Assembly: GCF_014699115.1 (NCBI RefSeq)
Contig: NZ_JACXAD010000012.1
Span: 88,291 to 152,290 of the forward strand
DNA length: 64,000 bases
DNA from: Hymenobacter montanus
GTDB lineage: Bacteria; Bacteroidota; Bacteroidia; Cytophagales; Hymenobacteraceae
Reading direction: 5' to 3'
Shown piece by piece: positions 16,848 through 25,538 of the stretch. Each line of letters begins with the position of its first letter. The first letter of the stretch is position 1. A model generated the notes under the pieces. The model searched no databases. It worked only from the letters and a program-made list of their open reading frames with translations, and was not told the origin of the DNA. The position numbers and the translations under genes are program-made.

Positions 16848-17513
16848 TTATTGTATTTCGAAATCAGATGCATAACATCGCTTTTTCAACTTCTTTCCAT
16901 TTTCTAATATTTGATACATAGACCTTTTTTCTCTGTGATGAAAAAATCTATTAATAATATAGCCCTCTCTGATGGTTTTTACATTGCCTCCTGCTTTTAT
17001 TTTAATTTTCTGGCCGATTTTAAATTCATAGTTATTTTGTTCTTGTTTTTCAGAGAACGTTTCACCAATTGCAATGCATACAGCCTCATTTGTCCTTTGA
17101 GTCAGTATAGACATAATATACAGAAAAAAGGCATGCCTGTAGTCATATAAATGACCTGACCAGTAGTATTTATCTATCAAAATTTTGCTATCGCTAAAAT
17201 GCCTTATTTTCACTGTAAACTTAAATGTAGTTGAACCAATCCTAGCCCATTCAAAGGCTATATTACCGTCATTGTGATAAAATTCATATTTATGAAAATC
17301 GTTGTCAGGATTAGTTACTGACTGGGCGAGCTTATTATAGAAATCAATTAAAGAGGATAAACGAATTGTATTCCCTTTAAGCCAAATTATTTTGTCGCCA
17401 AATCCGATCTCTAAACAACAAGCACAATGTATCCTGGACTTCGAGCTCCAATCAGGGTTCGGCTCCTGAACTATGTTACCTCGTTTAGTTATAAGTCTGA
17501 TTTCTGTAAACAT
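16848..17513 (-). CDS. AT-rich orphan protein, unknown function
   Basis: The 221-residue protein has a Cys pair (HCACC at about 29-33), no signal peptide and no clear membrane segment. The end is very basic (KKLKKRCYASDFEIQ). Its region GQKIKIKAGGNVKTIREG looks like a small beta-barrel (SH3-like) module, a weak structural guess. Base composition is AT-rich compared with the genes on both sides, as for the orphan at 2096-2791, so it was probably acquired. No partner gene is adjacent. Confidence 0.6.
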   Translation of the reverse strand: MFTEIRLITKRGNIVQEPNPDWSSKSRIHCACCLEIGFGDKIIWLKGNTIRLSSLIDFYNKLAQSVTNPDNDFHKYEFYHNDGNIAFEWARIGSTTFKFTVKIRHFSDSKILIDKYYWSGHLYDYRHAFFLYIMSILTQRTNEAVCIAIGETFSEKQEQNNYEFKIGQKIKIKAGGNVKTIREGYIINRFFHHREKRSMYQILENGKKLKKRCYASDFEIQ

Positions 17514-17878
17514 TCGTAGTCATTATTTAAAATAGTATCCAACATCTCATGGCTTGGTGCCGATTGAAAATTGGAGCATAAAGCTCCGTAGTCCTAGGTT
17601 AGCCTACCTACTGTACGACCCGTGTTGCGTGCGGTTTTAAGTGTTTTATATTGAGCATTTTTTGAATAACCTATATGAACCTAGTCGATACACGCTGAAG
17701 GAAAAGGTAAGGCAACGTCCACCCCAAACTAGCGCTAAAACAACCACCTGTGGCGAGTGGCGAGTTACCTACCAGTGAAGGGCCAAAAACCAACTCGGTA
17801 GGCGCGAGAAAGGTATTGATGAACAGCACGGGTGGTATAGCTATGCCGCAAATAGCTGCCCCAGCCTTGCGTAGGCGG
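17514..17878. other. Non-coding gap
   Basis: 365 nt of mixed composition between the AT-rich orphan gene and the DUF58 gene. Only a small hairpin (GGAGC / GCTCC at about 17574-17588) stands out. No gene or RNA recognised. Confidence 0.4.
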
Positions 17879-18799
17879 TTAACGCACCTTGCCCCGCTTC
17901 ACGAGGTAGGCGTAGAGTACTTTTTCGAAGGGCTCGCGCACATCGACGGGTACAAAATCGATGCGTAGCTGCCCGCAGCGCAGGGCCAGCTCTTGCTCGT
18001 AGGCCGTCATGGCCGCTCGGTACTGCTCCTTGATTTGGGACGGCTGCAGCTTGATTTCCTGCCCGGTTTCTATGTCCTCAAAAATGTAGGGCCGCTCGGC
18101 GAAGTCGAAATCGGCTTCGGTGGCGCGGTCGAGCACGTGGAAGAGTAGTACTTCGTGGTGCTGGTGCTTGAGATGCTGCAGGGCGGCCAGGGCAGCGGTT
18201 TGCTCGGCCGGGCTACGCCCCAACATGTCGCTGAAGAGGATGACGAGGGAGCGTTTAGGGATCTGCTGGGCGATGGCGTGAATAGTGCCCGCAACATCGG
18301 TCCCACCGCGCCCGGTCTTAGGGACGGGGGCGCGTTCGAGCAGCTGTTGCAGAACCAGGAGCAGGGTGTGGCGGTGGGTGCTGGTGGAGCGCACTGGGGT
18401 TTGCAGCTCCACCGTTTCGGCAAAGGTGACGAGGCCCACGGCGTCGCGCTGCCGCGTGAGCAGGGTGGTAAGGGCGGCGGCCGCCAGAATGCTGAATTTG
18501 AGCTTGTCGTAGCCCGGGGCGGGGTAGTACATACTCGGGCTAACGTCGAGCAGCAGGTGGGCCCGGAGGTTGGTTTCTTCCTCGTAGCGCTTCACAAACA
18601 GCTTGTCGGTACGGGCAAAGACCTTCCAGTCGATGTGGCGGGTGCTTTCGCCGGGATTGTACAGGCGGTGCTCGGAAAACTCGACTGAAAACCCGTGGTA
18701 GGGCGACTGGTGCAGGCCGGTAATAAAGCCATCAACGAGCTGGCGGGCAAGGAATTCGAGGTTCTCGAAGGAGCGGATGGCGGCGAGGTCGATAGGCAT
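17879..18799 (-). CDS. DUF58 domain protein
   Basis: The 306-residue protein has the DUF58 core YNPGESTRHIDWKVFART (about 47-64), followed by a von Willebrand A-like part with a metal-site start LLLDVSPSMYY (about 82-92) and VILFSDMLG. DUF58 proteins normally occur with a MoxR AAA ATPase and VWA/BatA proteins and are thought to act in cell-envelope or metalloprotein maturation. No MoxR or Bat gene is adjacent in this window. Length and motif order match the family. Confidence 0.85.
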   Translation of the reverse strand: MPIDLAAIRSFENLEFLARQLVDGFITGLHQSPYHGFSVEFSEHRLYNPGESTRHIDWKVFARTDKLFVKRYEEETNLRAHLLLDVSPSMYYPAPGYDKLKFSILAAAALTTLLTRQRDAVGLVTFAETVELQTPVRSTSTHRHTLLLVLQQLLERAPVPKTGRGGTDVAGTIHAIAQQIPKRSLVILFSDMLGRSPAEQTAALAALQHLKHQHHEVLLFHVLDRATEADFDFAERPYIFEDIETGQEIKLQPSQIKEQYRAAMTAYEQELALRCGQLRIDFVPVDVREPFEKVLYAYLVKRGKVR

Positions 18800-19106
18800 C
18801 GGGAGGGCTTTGGAGACTATAAAGAACGTAATGCGGCGCTTGCCAAAGTTCCGGACACCGGATTTGCTTGTCCCGGGCCCGGCTCCGAGCTAGTGCCGGG
18901 CGGCCCCTGAGTGGCCAGCGGACCCCACCGCCGGAGCCCGCCGACGCCGATAAGCTAAGCCTGAGTCGGATAGGTAGCAGCGGGTGTGGACCTTTAATGT
19001 GGCCCTCCACCCCGGGGTGGGCATTTACCTTTGCCTGGTCCTTCGTAAGTTAGGCGCTTCAATCAACCAATAATTTATTTCACACTCATACCCCAGCCCC
19101 ATCCCC
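18800..19106. other. Divergent intergenic region with palindrome and promoter box
   Basis: 307 nt between the DUF58 gene and the DUF3276 gene. It holds a perfect 14-nt palindrome CCACCCCGGGGTGG at 19007-19020 and a -7-like box TACCTTTG at 19026-19033. No gene recognised. Confidence 0.5.
19007..19033 (+). promoter_or_regulatory. Palindromic operator-like site plus -7 box
   Basis: The palindrome CCACCCCGGGGTGG ends 5 nt before TACCTTTG, a match to the Bacteroidota -7 element. No -33 TTG is visible at the expected distance. A dyad in that position could be a regulator site for the downstream DUF3276 gene. Confidence 0.4.
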
Positions 19107-19475
19107 GTGGACGACCGTCACGACCAGGAAGAGATTTACTCCCAACGTATTAAAGCCGGTAAGCGCACGTATTTCTTCGATGTGAAAGCCACCCGCGGCC
19201 AGGACTATTACCTGACCATCACCGAGAGCAAGCGCCGCCAGAACGGCGACGACTCGGTGTCCTACGAAAAGCACAAAATCTTTCTCTATAAGGAAGACTT
19301 TCTCAAGTTCGTGGACGCCTTGCAGGACGCGGTGGACTACGTGCGCGAAGAACTGCTGACGCCCGAAGAAGTGGCGGAGCTGGACCGCCCCCGCGAGTAC
19401 GACGACCGCGACAAGCCCCGCTCAGAGTTCGAACGGCCTGGTTTCGACCCCAACCTAAGGAGCGACAACTACTAG
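19107..19475 (+). CDS. DUF3276 / PUR-family nucleic-acid-binding protein
   Basis: The 122-residue protein starts at GTG. The segment IYSQRIKAGKRTYFFDVKATRGQDYYLTITESKRR (about 9-43) is the PUR-repeat-like core found across Bacteroidota; the family binds single-stranded DNA or RNA. The end is acidic and Arg-rich (LDRPREYDDRDKPRSEF). Function in the cell is not established for this family. A terminator-like hairpin follows at 19498-19537. Confidence 0.85.
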   Translation: MDDRHDQEEIYSQRIKAGKRTYFFDVKATRGQDYYLTITESKRRQNGDDSVSYEKHKIFLYKEDFLKFVDALQDAVDYVREELLTPEEVAELDRPREYDDRDKPRSEFERPGFDPNLRSDNY

Positions 19476-19497
19476 GTTTCCGGCCTAGGGCAGCCCG

Positions 19498-19537
19498 AAC
19501 GGCGCGAGTGGATGCGAATTCGCCCGCGCCGTTTTGT
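19498..19537 (+). terminator. Probable terminator after DUF3276 gene
   Basis: AACGGCGCG and CGCGCCGTT form a 9-bp stem around an 18-nt loop, followed by a short T-rich run (TTTTGTGG). Confidence 0.55.
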
Positions 19538-19680
19538 GGTTCAACGGGCCCGAAGTGGCGGGCAGCCAAAGCTGCGCGTACTTGCTCGTGAGTGCCAGGG
19601 CGCCAGCCAGGGTTAGGTTGGTCGCGGGGTTCCTATTCACTACGCGCACAATGCGCGGCCCAGGCTGCGCGCTCCTGCCG

Positions 19681-19688
19681 TACCTTTG
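19681..19688 (+). promoter_or_regulatory. -7 box candidate for ychF
   Basis: TACCTTTG matches TAnnTTTG; it lies 53 nt before the chosen ychF ATG and inside the longer in-frame extension, which supports the downstream start. No clear -33 element. Confidence 0.45.
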
Positions 19689-19741
19689 TGGATGAATTGG
19701 CTGCAATTCGCTCTTTAAAACCCAACCCTCAACACTCCCCA

Positions 19742-20842
19742 ATGGGCCTCCGCTGCGGTATCGTCGGCTTGCCGAACGTCGGTAAATCCACTCTTTTCAA
19801 CGCGCTTTCCAACGCTAAGGCCGAATCGGCCAACTACCCTTTTTGCACCATCGAGCCCAATGTGGGCGTCATCACCGTGCCCGACGAGCGGCTCCAGATC
19901 CTGGAGAGCCTCGTGAACCCCAAGCGGGTGCTGCCCACCATCATCGAGTTTGTCGACATTGCCGGTCTGGTGAAAGGAGCCAGCAAGGGCGAAGGCCTAG
20001 GCAATAAATTTCTGGCCAACATCCGCGAAGTAGATGCCATCATTCACGTGGTGCGCTGCTTTGACGACCCCAACATCGTGCACGTGGCCGGTGGGGTAGA
20101 CCCGGTTTTTGACAAGGATGTTATCGATACAGAGCTACAAATCAAAGACTTAGAAAGCGTTGACAAAAAGCTGGTGAAGTCGGAGCGCAGTGCCAAGGGT
20201 GGCGATGCCGTAGCCAAGAAGGAAGTAGCTGCCCTGCAGCGCTTCAAGGCGGCGCTGGAAGCCGGCCAGAACGCTCGGTCCGTGGCCGCCACCCCCGAGG
20301 AGCTAGAGGCCGTAGCCGACCTGCAGTTGCTCACCATCAAGCCCGTGATTTACGTGGCCAACGTCGACGAAGCCAGCATTGCCACCAACGGCAACCAGCA
20401 CGTGGAGGCGCTGCGCGAGCACGTGCAAGCCGAAGGCGCCCAGGTGGTGCTGGTATCCGCGGCCATTGAGGCCCAGATTGCCGAGATGGAAGACCCCGAG
20501 GAGAAAGCCCTGTTCCTGAGCGAGTACGGCCTTACCGAGTCGGGGCTGAACAAGCTCATCCGGGCCTCCTACGAGCTGCTGAACCTGATTACGTACTTCA
20601 CCGCGGGCGTGCAGGAAGTGCGCGCCTGGACCATCCACCGGGGCGATAAGGCCCCCGCGGCGGCCGGCGTCATTCATTCCGATTTTGAGAAGGGTTTTAT
20701 TCGTGCCGAAGTCATCAAGCTCGCGGACTACCAGGAGTATAAAACCGAGGTGAAAATCAAGGAAGCGGGCAAAATGGCCGTGGAGGGTAAGGACTACGTG
20801 GTGCAGGATGGCGACATCATGCATTTCCGGTTCAACGTCTGA
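19742..20842 (+). CDS. ychF: Redox-regulated GTPase/ATPase YchF
   Basis: Obg-family P-loop protein of 366 residues that associates with the ribosome. It has GLPNVGKST (about 8-16), the magnesium-binding region [19 protein letters not shown], and the C-terminal TGS-like domain with [13 protein letters not shown] and [18 protein letters not shown]. The start MGLRCGIVG is the family start; an upstream frame to 19592 lies over a promoter box and is unlike the family. Its TGA stop at 20840-20842 is part of the left inverted repeat of the GxxExxY cassette. Confidence 0.96.
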   Translation: MGLRCGIVGLPNVGKSTLFNALSNAKAESANYPFCTIEPNVGVITVPDERLQILESLVNPKRVLPTIIEFVDIAGLVKGASKGEGLGNKFLANIREVDAIIHVVRCFDDPNIVHVAGGVDPVFDKDVIDTELQIKDLESVDKKLVKSERSAKGGDAVAKKEVAALQRFKAALEAGQNARSVAATPEELEAVADLQLLTIKPVIYVANVDEASIATNGNQHVEALREHVQAEGAQVVLVSAAIEAQIAEMEDPEEKALFLSEYGLTESGLNKLIRASYELLNLITYFTAGVQEVRAWTIHRGDKAPAAAGVIHSDFEKGFIRAEVIKLADYQEYKTEVKIKEAGKMAVEGKDYVVQDGDIMHFRFNV

Positions 20843-20912
20843 CCCACGGACCACGGATTCGCTCGGATTTTTCGGATTACACGGATTTTGTGGACGGCGC
20901 GATTAGATTTGG
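20840..20912. repeat. Left 73-nt inverted repeat of GxxExxY cassette
   Basis: Pairs with 21422-21494 with five mismatches in 73 nt. It begins with the TGA stop of ychF and continues as CCACGGACCACGGATTCG and CTCGGATTTTTCGGATT, made of reiterated CGGATT words. The shared sequence ends with AGATTTGG. Confidence 0.93.
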
Positions 20913-20948
20913 GGGAGCTGCTTGGAATGCTTTGATAGGGGGCTCAGC

Positions 20949-21344
20949 TTAGTGGCTGGGGCGGGGTTGGTTTTTGAGGAAGCGTTTGTAACTCAAGCTG
21001 GTGTTACCAAAGTTGATTAGCAAGCCGACCTCTAATTGATAGGCTTCCAGGTAATTTATTGTTTGGGCGTAATGCGAGTTATTCAGTTCGCTTACTGCTT
21101 TGAGTTCGACAAGCACCGTATCAGCTATTAGGAAATCGACGCGCCGCGAGCCTACATCAACTCCTTTGTAGAAGATAGGCATTTCGACCTCACGCGTAAA
21201 AAGCAAGCCCGCACTCTGTAATTCAAGTGCCAAGCTGCGCTGGTAAACGACCTCTTGAAATCCATTCCCCAGCATTCGGTGCACCGTCATGGCGCACCCA
21301 ATAATCTGGTGAGTAAGTGTATTAAAGCGAGTATCGATCAACAT
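20949..21344 (-). CDS. GxxExxY protein (PD-(D/E)XK-like)
   Basis: The 131-residue protein has the name-giving motif GFQEVVY at residues 28-34. The nuclease-like core is RRVDFL with D70, followed by VELKA with E80 and K82, the D...ExK pattern of the PD-(D/E)XK superfamily. Family members are short and often lie alone in intergenic space. The gene is flanked by 73-nt inverted repeats (20840-20912 and 21422-21494), and a hairpin (21351-21383) ends 7 nt upstream of its ATG. Activity is unproven for the family; DNA cleavage that helps the cassette move is an inference. Confidence 0.9.
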   Translation of the reverse strand: MLIDTRFNTLTHQIIGCAMTVHRMLGNGFQEVVYQRSLALELQSAGLLFTREVEMPIFYKGVDVGSRRVDFLIADTVLVELKAVSELNNSHYAQTINYLEAYQLEVGLLINFGNTSLSYKRFLKNQPRPSH

Positions 21345-21350
21345 AAAAAT

Positions 21351-21383
21351 GGCGGAGCTACCAACGGAAAAGGTAGCTCCGCC
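21351..21383 (-). promoter_or_regulatory. Terminator-like hairpin just before the GxxExxY start
   Basis: Perfect 12-bp stem GGCGGAGCTACC / GGTAGCTCCGCC with a 9-nt loop, followed on the minus strand by ATTTTT and then the ATG of the GxxExxY gene. Placed there it could stop transcripts coming from the M48 gene or hide the start codon, keeping the small gene nearly silent. Confidence 0.7.
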
Positions 21384-21421
21384 ACAAATTAAATATTAAA
21401 CTATTAAATTAAATAATAAGG

Positions 21422-21494
21422 CCAAATCTGATCGCGCCATTCACAAAATCCGTGCAATCCGAAAAATCCGAGCGAATCCGTGGTCCGTGGTTCA
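21422..21494. repeat. Right 73-nt inverted repeat of GxxExxY cassette
   Basis: Inverted copy of 20840-20912. Its outer end supplies the TGA stop (21492-21494) of the M48 protease gene, as the left arm does for ychF. Confidence 0.93.
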
Positions 21495-22916
21495 CTTGCC
21501 CACCACTTTATACAGCATGCCTTTGCTGAGCTGGTCATTGGTCGACATGCCATTGAGAATGGCTAGCTCTTCGTAGCGTTTGGATGGAATGCCGTTGGCG
21601 GCGAGGGCCGAGGCGAGGGTGGTGGCGGAAGTGGCGGTTTTAATCCGAATGCGCTCGGGCTGGCGGTTCAGCTTGCTGGCCTCGGTGAGGCGGGCGTAGC
21701 CTTGGGCCGCCTGAGTGAATTGCGGAGAGTAAGTAGCAAACGAAGCCGGCGCGGCGAGGCCCACGAAAGCATAGATGCTTTTCCCTTCCTGAATGAGCTG
21801 GGCGAGCACGTGAGCCGGACTGCTTTGCTGGTCCTGCGCCGCTTGGTCGCCTTCGAACACGAGGGCGGGGAAGCCGTTGATGGTCGTTTGCTGGGCGTTG
21901 GCCGATTGCACGCCAATGGATTTGGCCAGGCTCTGGCTGGCGGCCTCGAGGGAGCTGCTATTGACACCCAGGAATACCAGTAAGGCTTTGCCGTTAGGCT
22001 CCGCCATCTGGAACTGCTCGGGCGAGTTTTGGGATTTCCAGCCCGCGGGAATGGGGAAGCGGAACTTCAGGTCGGGGTGGTAAAACGTGCTGTTTTCCAC
22101 GAAGCCCTGGCGGGGGTCTTCGCCGTAAATCAGCCCCTCAATGGAGCGCAGATACGAGTCGCGGTTAACCGCCAGGGGCTTGTTGCCGACTGTTCGCTTG
22201 GCTTGGGCCGCCAGGCCTTTCACGCGGGTGTAGCGGTCGGCCGAATTGGGGTGGGTAGAAAGAAACGTGGGAATGCTGGTGCCGCTCTGGGCCTCGGTGC
22301 GCTGCAGGGTTTGGAAGAAGTCAGCCATTTGGGCCGCGTCGTAGCCAATCTTGGTCGAATACTTCACGCCCAGGCCGTCGGCCTCGTTCTCGTCGTCGCG
22401 GCCGTACTTGAGCATGCCCAGGCCGACCCCCTGCTGCACGAGCCCACCCACCGACTGCATCACGCGGGGGGCAATCACCGCCCCCAGGATCATGCCCAGG
22501 CCAGCCAAGGTGGAGCGGGTTTGCTGCTTTTTGCCGTGCTGGGCGGTGATGTGGCCCAGCTCGTGGCCCAGCACCCCCGAAAACTGGGCTTCATTGTTGA
22601 AGTAGGCCATGATGCCGCGCGTGAAGTACACGTGGCCGTCGGGAGTGGCGAAAGCATTGATCACCGGGGAATCGACCACCGTGAAGCCATAGTCGCCCGG
22701 GCGGTCCGAAATGGCCGTCATCTGCTTGCCTTTGGTGCTGATGAGGCTTTGCAATGGGGGGCTGTTATAGAGGCCGAACTGGGCCAGCACCGCGGGGTCG
22801 GGCTTGGCACCTTGCAGGGGCCGCGCCCAGTTGGTGATGCTGGAAGAACCGGCCAGGGGCGCCAATAATAACAAGAAGGCGCCGGTGCGCAGACTGGGAA
22901 GAAAAGAGAAATTCAT
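21492..22916 (-). CDS. M48-family metalloprotease
   Basis: Exported zinc peptidase of 474 residues. An N-terminal signal segment (about 10-24) is followed by the M48 domain with zinc motif HELGH at 118-122 and the third ligand region DDENEADGLGVKY. The C-terminal half has a part typical of BepA-like proteases (FPIPAGWKSQN) and ends with a LysM-like stretch (YEELAILNGMSTNDQLSKG), suggesting a periplasmic quality-control role. The stop codon lies within the right arm of the GxxExxY inverted repeat. The gene is convergent with ychF. Confidence 0.88.
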   Translation of the reverse strand: MNFSFLPSLRTGAFLLLLAPLAGSSSITNWARPLQGAKPDPAVLAQFGLYNSPPLQSLISTKGKQMTAISDRPGDYGFTVVDSPVINAFATPDGHVYFTRGIMAYFNNEAQFSGVLGHELGHITAQHGKKQQTRSTLAGLGMILGAVIAPRVMQSVGGLVQQGVGLGMLKYGRDDENEADGLGVKYSTKIGYDAAQMADFFQTLQRTEAQSGTSIPTFLSTHPNSADRYTRVKGLAAQAKRTVGNKPLAVNRDSYLRSIEGLIYGEDPRQGFVENSTFYHPDLKFRFPIPAGWKSQNSPEQFQMAEPNGKALLVFLGVNSSSLEAASQSLAKSIGVQSANAQQTTINGFPALVFEGDQAAQDQQSSPAHVLAQLIQEGKSIYAFVGLAAPASFATYSPQFTQAAQGYARLTEASKLNRQPERIRIKTATSATTLASALAANGIPSKRYEELAILNGMSTNDQLSKGMLYKVVGK

Positions 22917-23014
22917 AGGAATGATGAGAGTAAATAAAGCGAGCTTGGGCGCTGAGGCACAGCGGATGAACTTGCAACGCGGCCGGGCCCGACGGGTTAC
23001 GCCGGGTCCGGCCG

Positions 23015-23050
23015 CGGCGACGCCAGCCCTTTTTCTGATTGGCGTCGCCG
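23015..23050. repeat. GC-rich hairpin between T9SS plug gene and M48 gene
   Basis: CGGCGACGCCA pairs with TGGCGTCGCCG over 11 bp around a 14-nt loop. No T-tract follows in either direction. It may stabilise mRNA ends or be a REP-like element. Confidence 0.5.
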
Positions 23051-23111
23051 GCGGATTCGCGCTGCGTAAGCCAGGGCGTAGCCATTTTCCTGCCAGCTTA
23101 CGAAAATCTGC

Positions 23112-24443
23112 CTACAGCCGGCTGTTTACGGCCGCGGTCTGGTAACCGATGAGCAGGTCGGCGCGGGAGCCCGGTGGGCGGTAGTACACCAGCAGGTCGT
23201 ACTGATTCTCGGTTTCCCGGTGAGAGCCCTCGAAGTAAATTTCATCGGGGGCGCTGCCCGGGGTGCCGGCCACGGCGAAATCATAGTTGTAATACCCTTG
23301 CTTGAGCAGGGCATGGCCGGTGTAAAGCTGTTTGGCTTCGTCGTAGCTCAGCCGAAACTCATCCTTGAGCTGCCAGTCGGTGAGAGCTCCCAGCACGTAA
23401 ACCGGGCCGGGAGCCGGCTGAGCGGCTTTCAGTTGGAAGGTCACGTTGGTGTAGTCGGCGTTAGTGGCGCCGTTGCCGAACTCGCGGCTTTCGAATACGC
23501 GTTGGCCATTGGTGTCCTGGTACTGGTTATAAGCCTGTTTGTTGCGCGTTTCTTCGGGCTGCAGGGTGACGGATACGGGAGAGGTCCGGGGGTCGAGATG
23601 CAGCACGCCAATGCCGTTGGACTGCACCGAGCGGGTATCAAAGAAACGGTACTCGCTCAGGCCGGGGAAGGCGTTTTCGAAGGCGAAGTACTGATACTCG
23701 AGCCGACGCTCGGCGTCGCGTACGAAGGTGGGGCGCAGGTTATACTTGGCGTTGTCCCAGCGGAAGTTCTGGCGCAGCACCACCTTCACTTCGACGGCCG
23801 GGTTCACCAGATTCACGCTGGCGTAGCTGATGCCGAAGTCGAGCTGCTGCAGGGCGTAGCGCTCCTGTCCGCCAATCACCAGACCCGGCTTGAGGCCCAC
23901 CTGCACCTGATTTTCGTACACCAGCAGGCGCCGCGAAACCACTGGTACGCCGCCCGGGCTCTGTACTAGCAGCAAGTAATTGCCGCTCAGCTTCACGGCC
24001 GGGGCCCGCAGCCGGTAGTGGAAGTACGGCACTTTGGTGTTGACGCCCACCCGATAATCGGTGATGGGAAACTCATTTATCTCGTTGAGAAACTGCATGT
24101 CGGTCAGCACCGAAGGCTGCCAGTTTAGGTCGCAGTGAATGAGCTTGGCGGTATAGCGCTGGCTCTGCTCGCCCAGCACGTCGAACTCCAGGGTGATGGC
24201 CGGGCTCTGGCCCAGCGGTACCACCGGCGGCTGAAATACTTCGTTGGGCTGGCCCGTGGCCACGTAGCACTGCACGCTACGCACCTCGGGCGTGTAGGTA
24301 TAGTCCTGGTAGCGCAGGGTTTTATCGGCGTAGTATTCCGGGGGCTTTTGCTGGCCTGGGGCAGAACTGGTGCTGGTGATGGGGGTGCCCAGGGGCACGC
24401 AGGCCGGGGCTAGAAGCAGGAGGAGAAGAGGAAGTACGCGCAT
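23112..24443 (-). CDS. Type IX secretion system plug protein (DUF5103)
   Basis: The 443-residue protein begins with a lipoprotein-type signal (LLLLLLAPAC, Cys at about 15). The body matches the DUF5103 family: SVQCYVATGQPNEVFQPPV, then HCDLNWQPS, FLNEINEFPITDYRVGVNTKVPYFHYRL, and the C-terminal FEGSHRETENQYDLLVYYRPPG. Family members bind the side of the SprA translocon of the Bacteroidota type IX secretion system and close it when idle. The window also encodes a probable T9SS cargo at 25924-27600. Confidence 0.85.
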   Translation of the reverse strand: MRVLPLLLLLLAPACVPLGTPITSTSSAPGQQKPPEYYADKTLRYQDYTYTPEVRSVQCYVATGQPNEVFQPPVVPLGQSPAITLEFDVLGEQSQRYTAKLIHCDLNWQPSVLTDMQFLNEINEFPITDYRVGVNTKVPYFHYRLRAPAVKLSGNYLLLVQSPGGVPVVSRRLLVYENQVQVGLKPGLVIGGQERYALQQLDFGISYASVNLVNPAVEVKVVLRQNFRWDNAKYNLRPTFVRDAERRLEYQYFAFENAFPGLSEYRFFDTRSVQSNGIGVLHLDPRTSPVSVTLQPEETRNKQAYNQYQDTNGQRVFESREFGNGATNADYTNVTFQLKAAQPAPGPVYVLGALTDWQLKDEFRLSYDEAKQLYTGHALLKQGYYNYDFAVAGTPGSAPDEIYFEGSHRETENQYDLLVYYRPPGSRADLLIGYQTAAVNSRL

Positions 24444-24566
24444 GGGCCGAAAGGTACGCTAGCGGTACTTTTCCTTTGCTCTGGCGGTATTTTTCCTTTT
24501 CTTCTGCACTACCCCAACCGCCACTACTTTTACTTCAAAAGAGAAACCGCTTAACCGGCCAGTTCA

Positions 24567-25538
24567 GTGAAACCATCCAGAATCAGAACCTTGCTCATTG
24601 GGTTAATTGTGGGAGTGGCCTACGCTTTCCTGGCAATGCTGGTGGTTTCGGCCAATAAGAAAGGCGTTTCACTGTCGTACATCTACGTCCTACCGCTGGT
24701 GCTGGGAACCGTACCGGTGTTGTTTTCTACTCGTGAGCAACTGCAGGCCTATAAGGATTATCTGCTACTGCCGTGGGGCATTGTGCTGACATTCTTTTTC
24801 CTGTGCTTTATCAATGGCTTCGAGGGCATGATCTGCCTGGTCATTATTGTGGCGCCTTTTGTATTGCTAGGCAGCCTCGGAGCATTTATTGCCAAGCTCA
24901 TCCGGCTCCGCAATGAGGCCCGTGGCACCAGGCTATACATCTCGCTGCTACTGCCTTTTTTGGCACTGTTTATGGAGCGTTTTACTCGTCCAGTCGACCA
25001 GTTTCACACCGTCGTCACGTCGGTACGAATCAACGCTGCACGGGCCCAGGTGTGGCCCAATATCAAGAACGTGCGCGCCATCAAGGCGGGGGAAATAGCC
25101 CCGCATTTCGTCCACATCATGGGTATACCGAAGCCGCTTGATGGGGCGCTCGACCGCGAAGGCATTGGCGGAATCCGGCGCATTACCTGGGAAAAAGGCA
25201 TCCGGTTCGAGGAAAAGATAACGGCTTGGCACGACAGCACGGGCTTTGCTTACGACATCCATGTAGACCCGGCTTCCATTCCGCCCGCCACGCTCGATGA
25301 GCACGTGATGATTGGCGGCGAGTACTTCGACGTCGTGCGCGGCAGCTACGCCCTGGCTCCGGCTGGCCCGGGGCACTGTTTGGTTACCCTCACCTGCACC
25401 TACCGCATCACGACCAATCTACCTACTTACAGCCGCTGGTGGGCCGATTTCGTGCTCGACGACTTCAATACCATGATCCTGGAGGTGGTGAAGCGCCGCA
25501 GCGAGCGACTCGTGGCGAGCAGGAGAGCAACCAAATAG
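24567..25538 (+). CDS. Membrane-anchored SRPBCC-type protein
   Basis: 323 residues. The N-terminal third holds about four membrane helices (roughly 8-30, 36-52, 62-88, 92-110). After RLYISLLLPFLALFM comes a soluble domain starting TSVRINAARAQVWPNIKNV, a typical SRPBCC (START-like) opening, and ending with ADFVLDDFNTMILEVVKRRSE. These domains bind hydrophobic ligands. I know no named family for the whole arrangement. The start is near the plus-strand motif CTACTTTTACTTC; no close operon partner. Confidence 0.72.
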   Translation: MKPSRIRTLLIGLIVGVAYAFLAMLVVSANKKGVSLSYIYVLPLVLGTVPVLFSTREQLQAYKDYLLLPWGIVLTFFFLCFINGFEGMICLVIIVAPFVLLGSLGAFIAKLIRLRNEARGTRLYISLLLPFLALFMERFTRPVDQFHTVVTSVRINAARAQVWPNIKNVRAIKAGEIAPHFVHIMGIPKPLDGALDREGIGGIRRITWEKGIRFEEKITAWHDSTGFAYDIHVDPASIPPATLDEHVMIGGEYFDVVRGSYALAPAGPGHCLVTLTCTYRITTNLPTYSRWWADFVLDDFNTMILEVVKRRSERLVASRRATK

